Source: an uncultured Clostridia bacterium
GTDB lineage: Bacteria; Bacillota; Clostridia; Christensenellales; UBA1242
Direction of reading: 5' to 3'
DNA length: 64,000 bases
Assembly (NCBI GenBank): GCA_947382485.1
Contig: CANCYS010000002.1
Coordinates: 62,001-126,000 of the forward strand
Each line of letters opens with the position of its first letter. Position 1 is the first letter of the stretch. Both the position numbers and the translations under genes were made by a program. The notes under the pieces were generated by a model. It was not told the DNA's origin and ran no database searches. It worked only from the letters and a program-made list of their open reading frames with translations. Shown piece after piece: positions 41,553 to 50,140 of the stretch.

Positions 41553-42881
41553 GTGGGTTTATTTGAATCGCTAGGCGAAAGATTAAATCATATCTTTTCA
41601 AAACTGACAAAGCATGGAAAGTTAACAGAACTTGAAATCAAACAGGCAATGCGTGAAGTTCGTGTTGCACTTCTTGAAGCCGATGTAAACTTCATGGTTG
41701 CGAAAGATTTCATAAATAAAGTTTCTGAAAAGGCGGTTGGTGAACAAATTTTAAACAGTTTAACACCAGGTCAACAAGTCATTAAAATTGTGCGTGATGA
41801 ACTCACAAGTTTAATGGGAGAATCAAACGCAAAACTTGAAATTTCCTCAACTCCACCAACAGTTATCATGATGTGTGGTTTGCAAGGTGCAGGAAAAACA
41901 ACCATGTCAGGCAAACTTGGTTTAATGCTCAAAAAACAAGGCAAAAAACCAATGCTTGTTGCTTGTGACATATATAGACCAGCTGCAATCAATCAGCTCA
42001 AAATTGGAGCAGGAAATGCAGGAGTTGATTTCTTTGAAAAAGGAACAATCAATCCTGTCAAAATTGCAGAGCAAGCCATTGAGCATGCAAAACGCATGGG
42101 CAATGATGTTGTAATCATCGACACTGCTGGTCGTCTTCAAATCAATGAAGAATTGATGAAAGAACTTGAAAATATCAAAAAAGCAGTCAAACCAACTGAA
42201 ATATTGCTCACCATTGATGCAATGACTGGTCAAGAGTCAGTTAACGTAGCAAAAGAATTCAATGAAAGACTTGAAATCACTGGTGTAATTGTCACAAAAC
42301 TTGATGGTGACACTCGTGGTGGTGTAACTCTCTCAGTTAAGGCAGTCACAGGCAAACCAATCAAATTCTGTGGTGTTGGTGAAAAAATTGGCGATATAGA
42401 ACCATTCCACCCAGACCGTATGGCATCACGAATTCTTGGAATGGGTGATGTTCTAACATTGATTGATAAAGCACAGGCAAGCGTTGATGAAGCCGAAATG
42501 AAAAAGGTCGAAGAAAATTTAAGAAAAAATTCATTCACTTTTGAAGATTTCTTAATTCAGTTCGAACAAATTGGAAAAATGGGTAATTTGTCTGACATTG
42601 TCAGCATGATGCCAGGCTTTGGAACAAAGTTTAAAGTTGGTGACATTGACGAAACAAAAATGAAAAAATATAAGGCAATCATTCAGTCAATGACAAAAAA
42701 AGAGAGATTAAACCCAGACTTAATCAAAGCCAGCAACAGAAAGCGTATTGCACAAGGCAGTGCCACAACCATTCAAGATGTCAATGGTTTAATCAAACAG
42801 TATGAACAAACCAAACTTATGATGAAAAATATGAATAGTGGCAAACTGCAAAAAATGTTTGGTAGAAACTTCAAATTTTAA
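41553..42881 (+). CDS. ffh: Signal recognition particle protein Ffh
   Basis: A 442-residue SRP54 GTPase that binds signal sequences and SRP RNA. The start is GTG at 41553 behind AAGGAG. N domain (about 1-90); G domain with GLQGAGKTTMSGKL (about 108-121), DIYRPAAINQL, DTAGRLQINEELM and TKLDGDTRGG. The methionine-rich M domain runs from about 300 with MMPGFG and the RNA-binding SKRIAQGS-like NRKRIAQGSATTIQDV (about 395-410). Confidence 0.97.
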   Translation: MGLFESLGERLNHIFSKLTKHGKLTELEIKQAMREVRVALLEADVNFMVAKDFINKVSEKAVGEQILNSLTPGQQVIKIVRDELTSLMGESNAKLEISSTPPTVIMMCGLQGAGKTTMSGKLGLMLKKQGKKPMLVACDIYRPAAINQLKIGAGNAGVDFFEKGTINPVKIAEQAIEHAKRMGNDVVIIDTAGRLQINEELMKELENIKKAVKPTEILLTIDAMTGQESVNVAKEFNERLEITGVIVTKLDGDTRGGVTLSVKAVTGKPIKFCGVGEKIGDIEPFHPDRMASRILGMGDVLTLIDKAQASVDEAEMKKVEENLRKNSFTFEDFLIQFEQIGKMGNLSDIVSMMPGFGTKFKVGDIDETKMKKYKAIIQSMTKKERLNPDLIKASNRKRIAQGSATTIQDVNGLIKQYEQTKLMMKNMNSGKLQKMFGRNFKF

Positions 42882-42962
42882 ATCAAATAAAATTTGAAAA
42901 AAATCAAAAATAATTACTAAAAAATAATAAAAAAATAGGTAATTATCATTAAATCACATATA

Positions 42963-42976
42963 ACAGCGACCGCTGT
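42963..42976 (+). promoter_or_regulatory. Palindrome in the rpsP leader
   Basis: ACAGCG-AC-CGCTGT, an isolated GC-rich inverted repeat within a very AT-rich 130-base leader, 35 bases before the rpsP start. No T tract follows, so it is not a terminator. It could be an RNA hairpin in an autoregulatory leader or a protein site. Confidence 0.35.
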
Positions 42977-43010
42977 GTATGATAAATTAAAAAATCGGAG
43001 GAAAAAATAA

Positions 43011-43340
43011 ATGGCAGTTAAAATGAGATTAACAAGACTTGGAGATAAGAAATCACCATTCTATCGTATTGTTGTTGCAGATTCAAGAGTGTCAAGAGAC
43101 AAAAAATACATTGATTTAGTTGGAACATACAATCCATTAACAACCCCAGAAGAAGTTAAAATTGATGTAGAAAAAGCTCAAACATGGCTTAAAAATGGTG
43201 CTCAACCAACTGACACAGTAAAAGCATTGCTCAAAAAATCAGGCGTTGAACTTGGCAAAAAGAAACCTGCTGAAAAGCCAGCAAAAGCAACAAAGAAAAC
43301 AACCACAAAAAAGTCTACCACAAAAAGTAAAGCAGAATAA
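43011..43340 (+). CDS. rpsP: 30S ribosomal protein S16
   Basis: A 109-residue S16. The core [22 protein letters not shown]... (residues 5-26) and [34 protein letters not shown] (about 38-71) are typical. S16 is usually 80-90 residues; the last 25 residues form a Lys/Thr/Ala-rich tail that may contact rRNA. GGAGG precedes ATG. khpA follows after 15 bases. Confidence 0.96.
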   Translation: MAVKMRLTRLGDKKSPFYRIVVADSRVSRDKKYIDLVGTYNPLTTPEEVKIDVEKAQTWLKNGAQPTDTVKALLKKSGVELGKKKPAEKPAKATKKTTTKKSTTKSKAE

Positions 43341-43355
43341 TTTTGGTGGTGTTTT

Positions 43356-43586
43356 ATGAAAGAATTAATAGAATTTATCGTAAAAAATCTTGTGGCAAAT
43401 CCAGATGAAGTAAAAGTTTCAGAAACTGATAAAGAGCGTGAAACTGTATACACAGTCACTGTTGCCGAAGATGATTTTGGAAGAATAATCGGTAGAAGTG
43501 GAAAAGTTGCAACTGCAATCAGAACAGTTGTAAAAACTTCTGCAAAAAAACTTAACAAACATGTGTTTGTAAAATTTGAAAAATAA
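43356..43586 (+). CDS. khpA: KH-domain RNA-binding protein KhpA
   Basis: A 76-residue single KH domain: MKELIEFIVKNLVANPDEV and GRIIGRSGKVATAIRTVV (about 46-63), containing the GxxG loop (GRSG) that grips RNA. KhpA, usually with KhpB, influences cell division and sRNA-related regulation in Bacillota. Its place after rpsP is conserved; rimM, which normally follows, lies 4.4 kb away here. Confidence 0.92.
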   Translation: MKELIEFIVKNLVANPDEVKVSETDKERETVYTVTVAEDDFGRIIGRSGKVATAIRTVVKTSAKKLNKHVFVKFEK

Positions 43587-43608
43587 GGCATTGCCTTATT
43601 TTTTTTAA
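43580..43608 (+). terminator. Rho-independent terminator of rpsP-khpA
   Basis: AAAATAAGGC-ATT-GCCTTATTTT plus T's, overlapping the khpA stop. Confidence 0.8.
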
Positions 43609-43610
43609 TA

Positions 43611-43641
43611 AAAAAAGGCAACATAGTGTGGTTGCCTTTTT
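43611..43641 (-). terminator. Terminator of the mTERF-like operon
   Basis: Minus strand: AAAAAGGCAAC, 8-base loop, GTTGCCTTTTT plus T's, four bases after the stop at 43645. Confidence 0.8.
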
Positions 43642-43644
43642 ATG

Positions 43645-43938
43645 TTAAATTAAATATGGATTGTTTTTCAATGCTTCTTCAATATCATCAGTGGTCTTAG
43701 ATAATTCAATAAGGTCTATGATAAGGTCTTCATTGTTTCTGCATAAAAATGCAGGATTAAGTGCAATAAGCGATCCAATGTCATCAGCAGGAAATCCAAA
43801 CCTAACAACAACAGACATATTTTCAACTATATCATTCACAGATGTTTCAGCAATCGCAGGTGCAATTTCAAGTAAGTTCTCAATTTCTCCGTCATTAAAT
43901 TTCAGTTCTTTAAAAAACTCATAAATTTTATTTTCCAA
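43645..43938 (-). CDS. Small mTERF-like companion protein
   Basis: The likely start is TTG at 43938 (complement of 43936-43938), seven bases after AAGGAG and overlapping the end of the upstream gene by 11 bases; this gives 97 residues. The body is all helical with MSVVVRFGFPADDIGSLIALNPAFLCRNNEDLIIDLI followed by TTDDIEEALKNNPYLI. This contains two units of helix, GF/DDI turn, helix, NPxxL, the same periodic pattern as in its larger neighbour. Function unknown. Translation is probably coupled to that gene. Confidence 0.6.
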   Translation of the reverse strand: MENKIYEFFKELKFNDGEIENLLEIAPAIAETSVNDIVENMSVVVRFGFPADDIGSLIALNPAFLCRNNEDLIIDLIELSKTTDDIEEALKNNPYLI

Positions 43939-45406
43939 ATGCTTCTCCTTTGTCTTGCACGATAGGAGGCTGAATACCAAGACTATTATATTTTTCATAA
44001 AAATCGGCTAAGATTGTTTCATCAAGTGGATATTTTTTCATTAAAGTATCAGAAGACATTTTAAATCTTGAAACGAAGTTCTTTTCACTAAAATCAAGTT
44101 GATTAGGTCTAATGTCAGTTTTCTGTAAATCTTCTGCCAAATAAACATATCTAGCATAAATTTTTTCGACTCTTGTCATAAACCAAGTTCTAAGTTTCAT
44201 AAACCTCTTGTCTGGGAAAATACTGCACCAAAGAGCATATTTGTCTTTAATGTCAAGAGCAGGTGTAGATAAAATTCTAGGATTTTCTCGGATATCTTCA
44301 TCAGTTATTCCAATCTCTCTCAAATTTTTGAGTTTAAATTTAACAGAAGTTCCATTTTCATTAACAATATCAAAATGTAAAAGTATAGGATTTTCTCTTA
44401 TTATGTCAACACCAATTCCAACTTCTTCTTCATAAAATTTGATTTTTGCACGCACCGATGTAGGAGAACTTTCGTCAGAGATTGTATCATATGCAAAAAC
44501 TGATGGGTCGAGTTGAAAGTGTTTGTTTTCAAACCCCATAACTTCTCTATAAAATTTAATTTTAGATTTAATTGATGATGGGTTTTCATCTTCATTAATG
44601 CAATCAAGGTAAAAAATATTAGGCGTTATTTGGAATTGTTTGTTAGTGTAACCAAGTGTGTCCTTAAAAAATTTCATTTTTGCCCTAATTGATGTTGGCA
44701 CACTTTCATCAGAAGTAGTATCAAAACTTAAAAGACAAGGAAATGTTTTTATTTGGCTAAGTTTTAGTCCTATTTCCTCTGTATAGAATTTAACTTTATT
44801 TTTAAGTGAGTTTGGTTTATCTGAGTCGCAATCAAGGGAGAATAAGTTAGGGTAATCTCTAAGTTGTTTACCAGTAAATCCAAGTTCCTTTTTAAAAAAT
44901 TCAAGTTTTTTGTTAATAGTTTCTGTGTCATAATTAAGAATACAAGGAATTTGTCTAAAATGCACAGGTTCAAATCCAATTTTTTCTTTGTAATATTTAA
45001 CTTTTCTTCTAATATTTTCTATATCATTTGAAAATATACTCATAGTTGTTTTGAAATGTTTGTTTTCAAATCCAAGTTCTTCTCTAAAATATTTAACTTT
45101 TGCACGAATAGAAGTTGGAGATTTAATATCAGACTCCAAATCTTTGTTTTTAATAAAATTTTCATATTCTTCTTCATCAAAAGAAACAGTGTCATAAGAA
45201 AGAAGCCTAAAATCAGATAAAATTTGCTCAATAGAAAAATCCAATTCATTTTTATAAAATTCAATTTTCTGCAAAAGAGTATCTTCATTGAGTCTTAAAA
45301 TACCACTATTAGAAGTAAATTTGTGATTTTTAATCTTGAAATAAATCTCTTTCGCTTGTGTTTCTGAAAAACCTAGGTGTTTCATGAAAAATTCATGTAT
45401 TATCAT
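43928..45406 (-). CDS. mTERF-like helical repeat protein
   Basis: A 492-residue soluble protein made mostly of about nine repeats of 30-40 residues (about 30-380). Each follows S-I-R-x-K-V-K-F-Y-x-E-x-L-G-F, then a second helix, then P-x-L-L/F-x-x-D. Inter-repeat linkers are Asp/Glu/Ser/Pro-rich (for example DSDKP, DESVP, DESSP). Helix pairs ending in a Pro-x-Leu-Leu turn are the pattern of the mitochondrial transcription termination factor (mTERF) solenoid, a nucleic-acid-binding fold. The C-terminal 110 residues are non-repetitive and basic (RTWFMTRVEKIYARYVYLAEDL). GAGGTG precedes ATG. Function unknown; a nucleic-acid or ribosome role is inference. Confidence 0.65.
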   Translation of the reverse strand: MIIHEFFMKHLGFSETQAKEIYFKIKNHKFTSNSGILRLNEDTLLQKIEFYKNELDFSIEQILSDFRLLSYDTVSFDEEEYENFIKNKDLESDIKSPTSIRAKVKYFREELGFENKHFKTTMSIFSNDIENIRRKVKYYKEKIGFEPVHFRQIPCILNYDTETINKKLEFFKKELGFTGKQLRDYPNLFSLDCDSDKPNSLKNKVKFYTEEIGLKLSQIKTFPCLLSFDTTSDESVPTSIRAKMKFFKDTLGYTNKQFQITPNIFYLDCINEDENPSSIKSKIKFYREVMGFENKHFQLDPSVFAYDTISDESSPTSVRAKIKFYEEEVGIGVDIIRENPILLHFDIVNENGTSVKFKLKNLREIGITDEDIRENPRILSTPALDIKDKYALWCSIFPDKRFMKLRTWFMTRVEKIYARYVYLAEDLQKTDIRPNQLDFSEKNFVSRFKMSSDTLMKKYPLDETILADFYEKYNSLGIQPPIVQDKGEAFGK

Positions 45407-45426
45407 AATTTCACCTCACACCTAAC

Positions 45427-45455
45427 ATTATACCAAATATATGTTATAAAAACAA
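45427..45455 (-). promoter_or_regulatory. Promoter of the mTERF-like operon
   Basis: Minus strand: TTGTTT (complement of 45450-45455), 17-base spacer, TATAAT (complement of 45427-45432), about 20 bases before the ATG at 45406. Confidence 0.6.
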
Positions 45456-45554
45456 TACCAAATTCAAAATTTGTGTATTGCAATGTGATTAAAACATTGA
45501 TAAATCAAAAAAAAAGTGCTATATTGTTCGTGTATTATTAAAAAGGACAAAAAT

Positions 45555-47291
45555 ATGGAAAAAATCACAATAAATAAATATAGAAATTTTGATAACGGCA
45601 GTTTAAGACTTTCCGATGCTGGAAAAACTGTAAAACTTGCAGGTTGGGTAGATAGCATTCGTAAACTTGGTGGTGTAACATTTTTGGTTCTTCGTGACAC
45701 CTATGGCAAAACCCAAGTTGTTTTAAATGAAGAATTTATTGAACTAAACAAAGAAGATGTCATTTCCGTTGAAGGAAAAGTTGTTGAGCGTGTAAGCAAA
45801 AATGCAAACATGCCAACTGGTGAAATTGAAGTTGTAGCAGAAAAAATAGAAATGCTTGGCAAATGCTCACAGCAACTCCCATTTGAAATCAAAAACAGTG
45901 AAAGCGTAGCAGAAGATATAAGATTAAAATATAGATATCTTGACCTAAGAGCAGATTACAATCAAAAGATGCTTAAACTTAGAAGCGACCTTTTGCTTTT
46001 TGTCAGAAACTATATGCACGATCAAAATTTCATGGAAGTACAAACACCAATTCTCACAGCATCAAGTCCAGAAGGTGCAAGAGATTTCTTAGTTCCAAGC
46101 AGACTAAATCCAGGCAAGTTTTATGCACTTCCACAAGCCCCACAACAATTCAAACAACTTTTAATGGTATCAGGTGTTGATAGATATTTCCAAATTGCAC
46201 CATGTTTCAGAGATGAAGACGCAAGGGCAGATAGAAGTCCAACAGAGTTTTATCAAATTGATGCAGAAATGGCATTCGCAACACAAGACGATGTTTTTGA
46301 AGTAATGGAAGGTTTGTATAAGGCAATTTTTGAAAAGTTTGCAAATTTCAAAGTTGAAACTCCATTTTTAAGAATAAAATATGAAGATGCAATTCGTGAC
46401 TATTGTTCAGACAAACCAGATTTAAGAAATCCTCTTAGAGTAGTTGATGTAACAGAAGTTTTCAAAAACACTTCGTTTAGTGTTTTTCAAAATGTAACAA
46501 TCAAATGTATCAAAGCAAAAACAGACAACAAACCAAGAAAGTTCTATGACAAACTCACAGATTTCTTAAAATCAAGAGAAGCCAAAGGTCTTGCATACTT
46601 TGTTGTAGGTGAAAATGATGAACTTTCAGGAGGCATCTCAAAATTTGTAACTGACGAAGAAAAATCAGCACTCAAAAATCTTACAAATTTTGCAACAGGC
46701 GACACATTATTCTTTATTGCTGATGAAAAAGAAAGGGCAATCAAGTTCACAAATGTGTTAAGAAATGAACTTGGAAAAGAACTCGAACTTATAAACAGCA
46801 ATGATTTTAAGTTCTGTTGGATAGTAGATTTTCCATTCTATGAAAAAGATGATGACGGAAACATAGCATTTGCACACAATCCATTCTCGCTTCCACAATC
46901 TTCACTTGAAGAAATCAAAAAAGACCCATTTAAAGCACTTGCATATCAATATGACTTAGTTATCAATGGATATGAAAGTTTGTCAGGTGCAGTCAGAAAT
47001 CACGACCAAAACATGATGGTTGAACTATTTAAACTTGCAGGTTATGACAAGAGTGTTGTTGAAAATAAGTTCCCAGCACTATACAATGCGTTTTCATATG
47101 GTGCTCCACCACACGCAGGTTGTGCACCAGGTTTTGATAGACTCATGATGCTTCTTACTCACAATGAATTTATTCGTGATGTATATGCTTTCCCAATGAA
47201 CAAAAATGCACAAGACCCACTTTGCAATGCACCAAACACAGTTGACGAAAAACTACTTCGTGATGTTCATATCAAAGTTATAGAAGATTAA
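45555..47291 (+). CDS. aspS: Aspartyl-tRNA synthetase
   Basis: A 578-residue class II synthetase. ATG at 45555 follows AAAAGGA; upstream in-frame codons precede that site. OB-fold anticodon domain (LAGWVDSIRKLGGVTFLVLRDTYG, about 22-45). Motif 2 region FRDEDARADRSPTEFYQIDAEM (about 217-238), a bacterial GAD-type insertion (about 300-400), and motif 3 GAPPHAGCAPGFDRLMMLL (about 515-533). Charges tRNA-Asp (possibly tRNA-Asn). No T-box leader is seen. Confidence 0.96.
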   Translation: MEKITINKYRNFDNGSLRLSDAGKTVKLAGWVDSIRKLGGVTFLVLRDTYGKTQVVLNEEFIELNKEDVISVEGKVVERVSKNANMPTGEIEVVAEKIEMLGKCSQQLPFEIKNSESVAEDIRLKYRYLDLRADYNQKMLKLRSDLLLFVRNYMHDQNFMEVQTPILTASSPEGARDFLVPSRLNPGKFYALPQAPQQFKQLLMVSGVDRYFQIAPCFRDEDARADRSPTEFYQIDAEMAFATQDDVFEVMEGLYKAIFEKFANFKVETPFLRIKYEDAIRDYCSDKPDLRNPLRVVDVTEVFKNTSFSVFQNVTIKCIKAKTDNKPRKFYDKLTDFLKSREAKGLAYFVVGENDELSGGISKFVTDEEKSALKNLTNFATGDTLFFIADEKERAIKFTNVLRNELGKELELINSNDFKFCWIVDFPFYEKDDDGNIAFAHNPFSLPQSSLEEIKKDPFKALAYQYDLVINGYESLSGAVRNHDQNMMVELFKLAGYDKSVVENKFPALYNAFSYGAPPHAGCAPGFDRLMMLLTHNEFIRDVYAFPMNKNAQDPLCNAPNTVDEKLLRDVHIKVIED

Positions 47292-47295
47292 AAAT

Positions 47296-47326
47296 AAAAC
47301 TTCTTGATTCATTCAAGAAGTTTTTT
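47296..47326 (+). terminator. Rho-independent terminator of aspS
   Basis: AACTTCTTGA-TTCAT-TCAAGAAGTT plus T's. Confidence 0.85.
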
Positions 47327-47376
47327 CTTGTTATGGCATAAAAAAATATGTATAATAAAATAGAAGGAAAAATCAA

Positions 47377-47970
47377 ATGACAACAGAGTTTATATTATCA
47401 CAAGTTTTTATAATTTTAAATTATTGTTTTTATGCTGTAACATTCTTGGTAAAAAAGAGAAATGCAATTTTAGTTTTCGGGTTGTTGGGTTTAACATCAA
47501 CTGCAATCTCAAATTGTTTTCTATCAGCATGGATAGGCGTTGCAATGGCGGGCTTTTCAATGGCAAGACAGTTAACTTTTCTATTGCAAAATAAACTAAG
47601 AAAAGATAAAGAAAACATAGACAAAATCACAAAAGTTGATTACATAATAATTTCAGTTTTGGTTGTGCTTTCAGCAGTGCTTGCATATTTCACATATCAA
47701 GGACCACTAAGTCTTCTTTCAGTTGCTGGTGCACTCATTTCAACCTTTGCAGTATGGCAAAAAAACACAATGGTATACAAGGTAATGAGCATATTTGCAA
47801 GTGCATGTTTTGTAGGATACTATTTGTTTATCGGAAGCACATTTGGATACATCTTAGAATCAGTGCTGATAATTTTTGAGATAGTCGGAATAATAAAACA
47901 TTGCATGAGAAACAAAAAGTTAGCTAAAACTAACAGTGAAGACGCAGAAAAAATAGTTGAAACAAATTAA
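47377..47970 (+). CDS. YgjV-like inner membrane protein
   Basis: A 197-residue protein with about six membrane helices. The start QVFIILNYCFYAVTFLVKKRNAILVFGLLG, the middle ARQLTFLLQNK, and the tail YLLFIGSTFGYILESVLIIFEIVGIIK-like arrangement fit the YgjV family of small membrane proteins of unknown role. A charged tail of about 20 residues ends it. GAAGGA precedes ATG. It runs into rimM after 18 bases, so rimM-trmD may depend on its transcript. Confidence 0.65.
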   Translation: MTTEFILSQVFIILNYCFYAVTFLVKKRNAILVFGLLGLTSTAISNCFLSAWIGVAMAGFSMARQLTFLLQNKLRKDKENIDKITKVDYIIISVLVVLSAVLAYFTYQGPLSLLSVAGALISTFAVWQKNTMVYKVMSIFASACFVGYYLFIGSTFGYILESVLIIFEIVGIIKHCMRNKKLAKTNSEDAEKIVETN

Positions 47971-47988
47971 AAAAAATATGGAGAAACA

Positions 47989-48483
47989 ATGGATAAAATT
48001 TGTTTAGGAAAAGTTGTAAAATTACATGGATACATGGGTGAAATGAAAATTTCCACTCAGTATGACAAAGATTTTGATATAAAAAAAATCCAGTTTATGT
48101 ATGACGAAAATGACAATGAATACAAAGTAAAAAGAGTATTCAAATACACAAATGGAGTAGTAGCAGGGCTTGAAGGTGTTGACCTAAATAGGTCAAAATC
48201 TTTCATTGGAAAAAATTTGTATGTTTCAAGAGAACTAGCAAAAAATAAAATTTTGTTTGAAGATTTAAAAGGTTCAACAGTAACGCTTGAAAATGGTAAA
48301 ACTGTTGGCAAAATAACTGATGTTCAAGACTATGGCAGTGCAGAAATAATTTTCATAAAAACTGCAAAAAATGAACTTTTAGTCCCAAATGTAAATGGTT
48401 TAATTTCAAGTTTTGATTATAAACAAAAATTATTAGTTGTGAGCAAAAGCAAACTTTGTGAGGTGTCAGATTATGAAAATTGA
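47989..48483 (+). CDS. rimM: 16S rRNA maturation factor RimM
   Basis: A 164-residue protein. Domain 1 begins ICLGKVVKLHGYMGEMKIS (about 4-22) and includes GLEGVDLNRSKSFIGKNLYVSRE. The PRC-barrel domain (about 88-160) includes FEDLKGSTVTLENGKTVGKITDV and LLVPNVNGLISSFD. It assists assembly of the 30S head around S19. trmD overlaps its end by 11 bases. The neighbouring KhpA gene is displaced from its usual adjacent place. Confidence 0.93.
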   Translation: MDKICLGKVVKLHGYMGEMKISTQYDKDFDIKKIQFMYDENDNEYKVKRVFKYTNGVVAGLEGVDLNRSKSFIGKNLYVSRELAKNKILFEDLKGSTVTLENGKTVGKITDVQDYGSAEIIFIKTAKNELLVPNVNGLISSFDYKQKLLVVSKSKLCEVSDYEN

Positions 48484-49150
48484 CATTTTGACACTCTTTC
48501 CAGAAAGTTTTATGCCACTAAAAGAGAGCATAATTTCTCGTGCAACAAAAACGCAAAAACTAGAAATAAATATAATAAACATTCGTGACTTTTCAAAGGA
48601 TAAACATAAAAAGTGTGATGACTACACCTTTGGTGGTGGGCCAGGAATGCTCATGATGGTTCAGCCAATTTATGATGCCATGACAAGCATTGAAGGTTAT
48701 AAACAAGCCCACAAAATTTATCTTTCTCCAAAAGGAAAAACATTCAGTCAAAGCAGGGCAAAAGAACTTTCAAAAATTGACCACATCATTTTATTATGCG
48801 GTCACTATGAAGGCGTTGACCAAAGAGCAATAGACCTACTTATTAATGAAGAAATCTCAATAGGTGACTATGTTTTAACAGGTGGTGAACTTCCTGCAAT
48901 GGTTGTTGTTGATGCTGTTTCAAGACTTGTTCCAACAGTTCTTGGTGGCGAAGAATCAACTGAAATTGAGTCGTTTGAAAATGGACTTTTAGAGTATCCA
49001 CAATACACAAAACCAAGAGAGTTCATGGGGCTCGAAGTTCCAGAAGTTCTTATATCTGGCGACCACAAAAAAGTTGATGAGTGGAGAAAAAATGAAGCAG
49101 AAAAAATCACAAAACAGCGTCGTCCAGATTTATTAAATAAAGACAACTAA
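48473..49150 (+). CDS. trmD: tRNA (guanine-N1)-methyltransferase TrmD
   Basis: A 225-residue SPOUT methyltransferase making m1G37 in tRNAs. ATG at 48473 follows GTGAGGTG inside rimM. DILTLFPESF (about 3-12), DDYTFGGGPGMLMMVQPIYDA (about 46-66), LCGHYEGVDQRAIDLLINEEISIGDYVLTGGELPAMV (about 106-142) form the SAM knot; the C-terminal helical domain ends in TKQRRPDLL. Translationally coupled to rimM. Confidence 0.96.
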   Translation: MKIDILTLFPESFMPLKESIISRATKTQKLEINIINIRDFSKDKHKKCDDYTFGGGPGMLMMVQPIYDAMTSIEGYKQAHKIYLSPKGKTFSQSRAKELSKIDHIILLCGHYEGVDQRAIDLLINEEISIGDYVLTGGELPAMVVVDAVSRLVPTVLGGEESTEIESFENGLLEYPQYTKPREFMGLEVPEVLISGDHKKVDEWRKNEAEKITKQRRPDLLNKDN

Positions 49151-49161
49151 AATGTATTTTT

Positions 49162-49185
49162 AATATTATTATAATAATATTTTTA
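49162..49185 (+). terminator. A/T-only hairpin with T tail after trmD
   Basis: AATATTATT-AT-AATAATATT followed by T's. The stem has no G-C pairs, so strength is doubtful. Confidence 0.35.
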
Positions 49186-49225
49186 CATTTAAAATAATAA
49201 ATTTATAATTAAAAAGGATAATAAA

Positions 49226-50119
49226 ATGAAAGAAATTAAATGGTTTCCAGGACACATGAAAAAGGCAATCGAAGACATTGAAGAGAACAGAATAAAACTT
49301 GCTGATGCAATTTTATATGTTCTTGATAGTCGTGCCCCAATTTCTTGCATGAATCCAAATGTCAAAAAAATTGTGCATAATAAACCAATAATATATGTGT
49401 TTAATAAAATTGATTTGGCAGATATGAAAAAAGTCAAAGCAATTCAAAAAGAACTTGAAGATGCAGGAAACAAAACTGTAACAATAAGTGCTAGTGACAA
49501 AAATTATAAATCAGTAATCAAAAATGCAATTAAGCAAATTTTAAGTGAAAAAATGGCTAGAAATGAGTCAAAAAATTTAAAAGCAACATACAAAATTTTA
49601 GTTCTTGGAGTTCCAAACACTGGCAAAAGTTCACTTATAAATATGATGAGTTCTTCCAAAAAAGCAATCACAGGAAACATAGCTGGTGTCACAAAAGCAA
49701 ACCAATGGGTGAAGATAGACGACGAACTTATTATGCTCGACACACCAGGTGTTTTGTGGCCAAAGTTTGATGAAACAATTTCAAAAAATCTTGCATACAT
49801 TGGTTGCCTTTCAGATAACGAATTTGACTTATCTGACCTAGGTTATGAAGTGATGAAAATAATATATGAAAATTATCCTGAAAATTTAAAAGCAAGATTC
49901 AACATTGATTGGTCGGCAGAAGAAAATACCAAAAGCATAAATGAAGAAGATTTTAACTATGAAGATTTTTATGCCGATGAATTTCTGCAAATTTATGATA
50001 AACTCTGCTTAAAAAGAGGTTATATAATGCGTAAAAATGAAATTGATTATCAAAGAGCAGGCAAATGTTTTCTTGATGAATTTAGGTCAGGAAAACTTGG
50101 TGGAATAACTCTTGATTAG
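49226..50119 (+). CDS. rbgA: Ribosome biogenesis GTPase RbgA (YlqF)
   Basis: A 297-residue circularly permuted GTPase for late 50S assembly. It starts WFPGHMKKAIEDIEE (about 5-19), then G4 NKIDLAD (about 61-67) precedes G1 GVPNTGKSSLINMM (about 128-141), G2 GVTKANQW and G3 DTPGVLWPKF (about 171-180), the permuted order typical of YlqF. A C-terminal RNA-binding helical domain follows. Upstream of rnhB, as in other Bacillota. Confidence 0.95.
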   Translation: MKEIKWFPGHMKKAIEDIEENRIKLADAILYVLDSRAPISCMNPNVKKIVHNKPIIYVFNKIDLADMKKVKAIQKELEDAGNKTVTISASDKNYKSVIKNAIKQILSEKMARNESKNLKATYKILVLGVPNTGKSSLINMMSSSKKAITGNIAGVTKANQWVKIDDELIMLDTPGVLWPKFDETISKNLAYIGCLSDNEFDLSDLGYEVMKIIYENYPENLKARFNIDWSAEENTKSINEEDFNYEDFYADEFLQIYDKLCLKRGYIMRKNEIDYQRAGKCFLDEFRSGKLGGITLD

Positions 50120-50140
50120 TCTTATCAAAAGTAGGTTGAA

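Noticed and set aside
45407..45554. T-box leader before aspS
   Set aside because: The region is short and shared with the divergent mTERF-like promoter; no T-box AGGGTGGNACCGCG-like core is visible.
49162..49185. Replication or recombination site at the long A/T palindrome after trmD
   Set aside because: It is an ordinary A/T hairpin with T tail at a gene end; a weak terminator explains it better.
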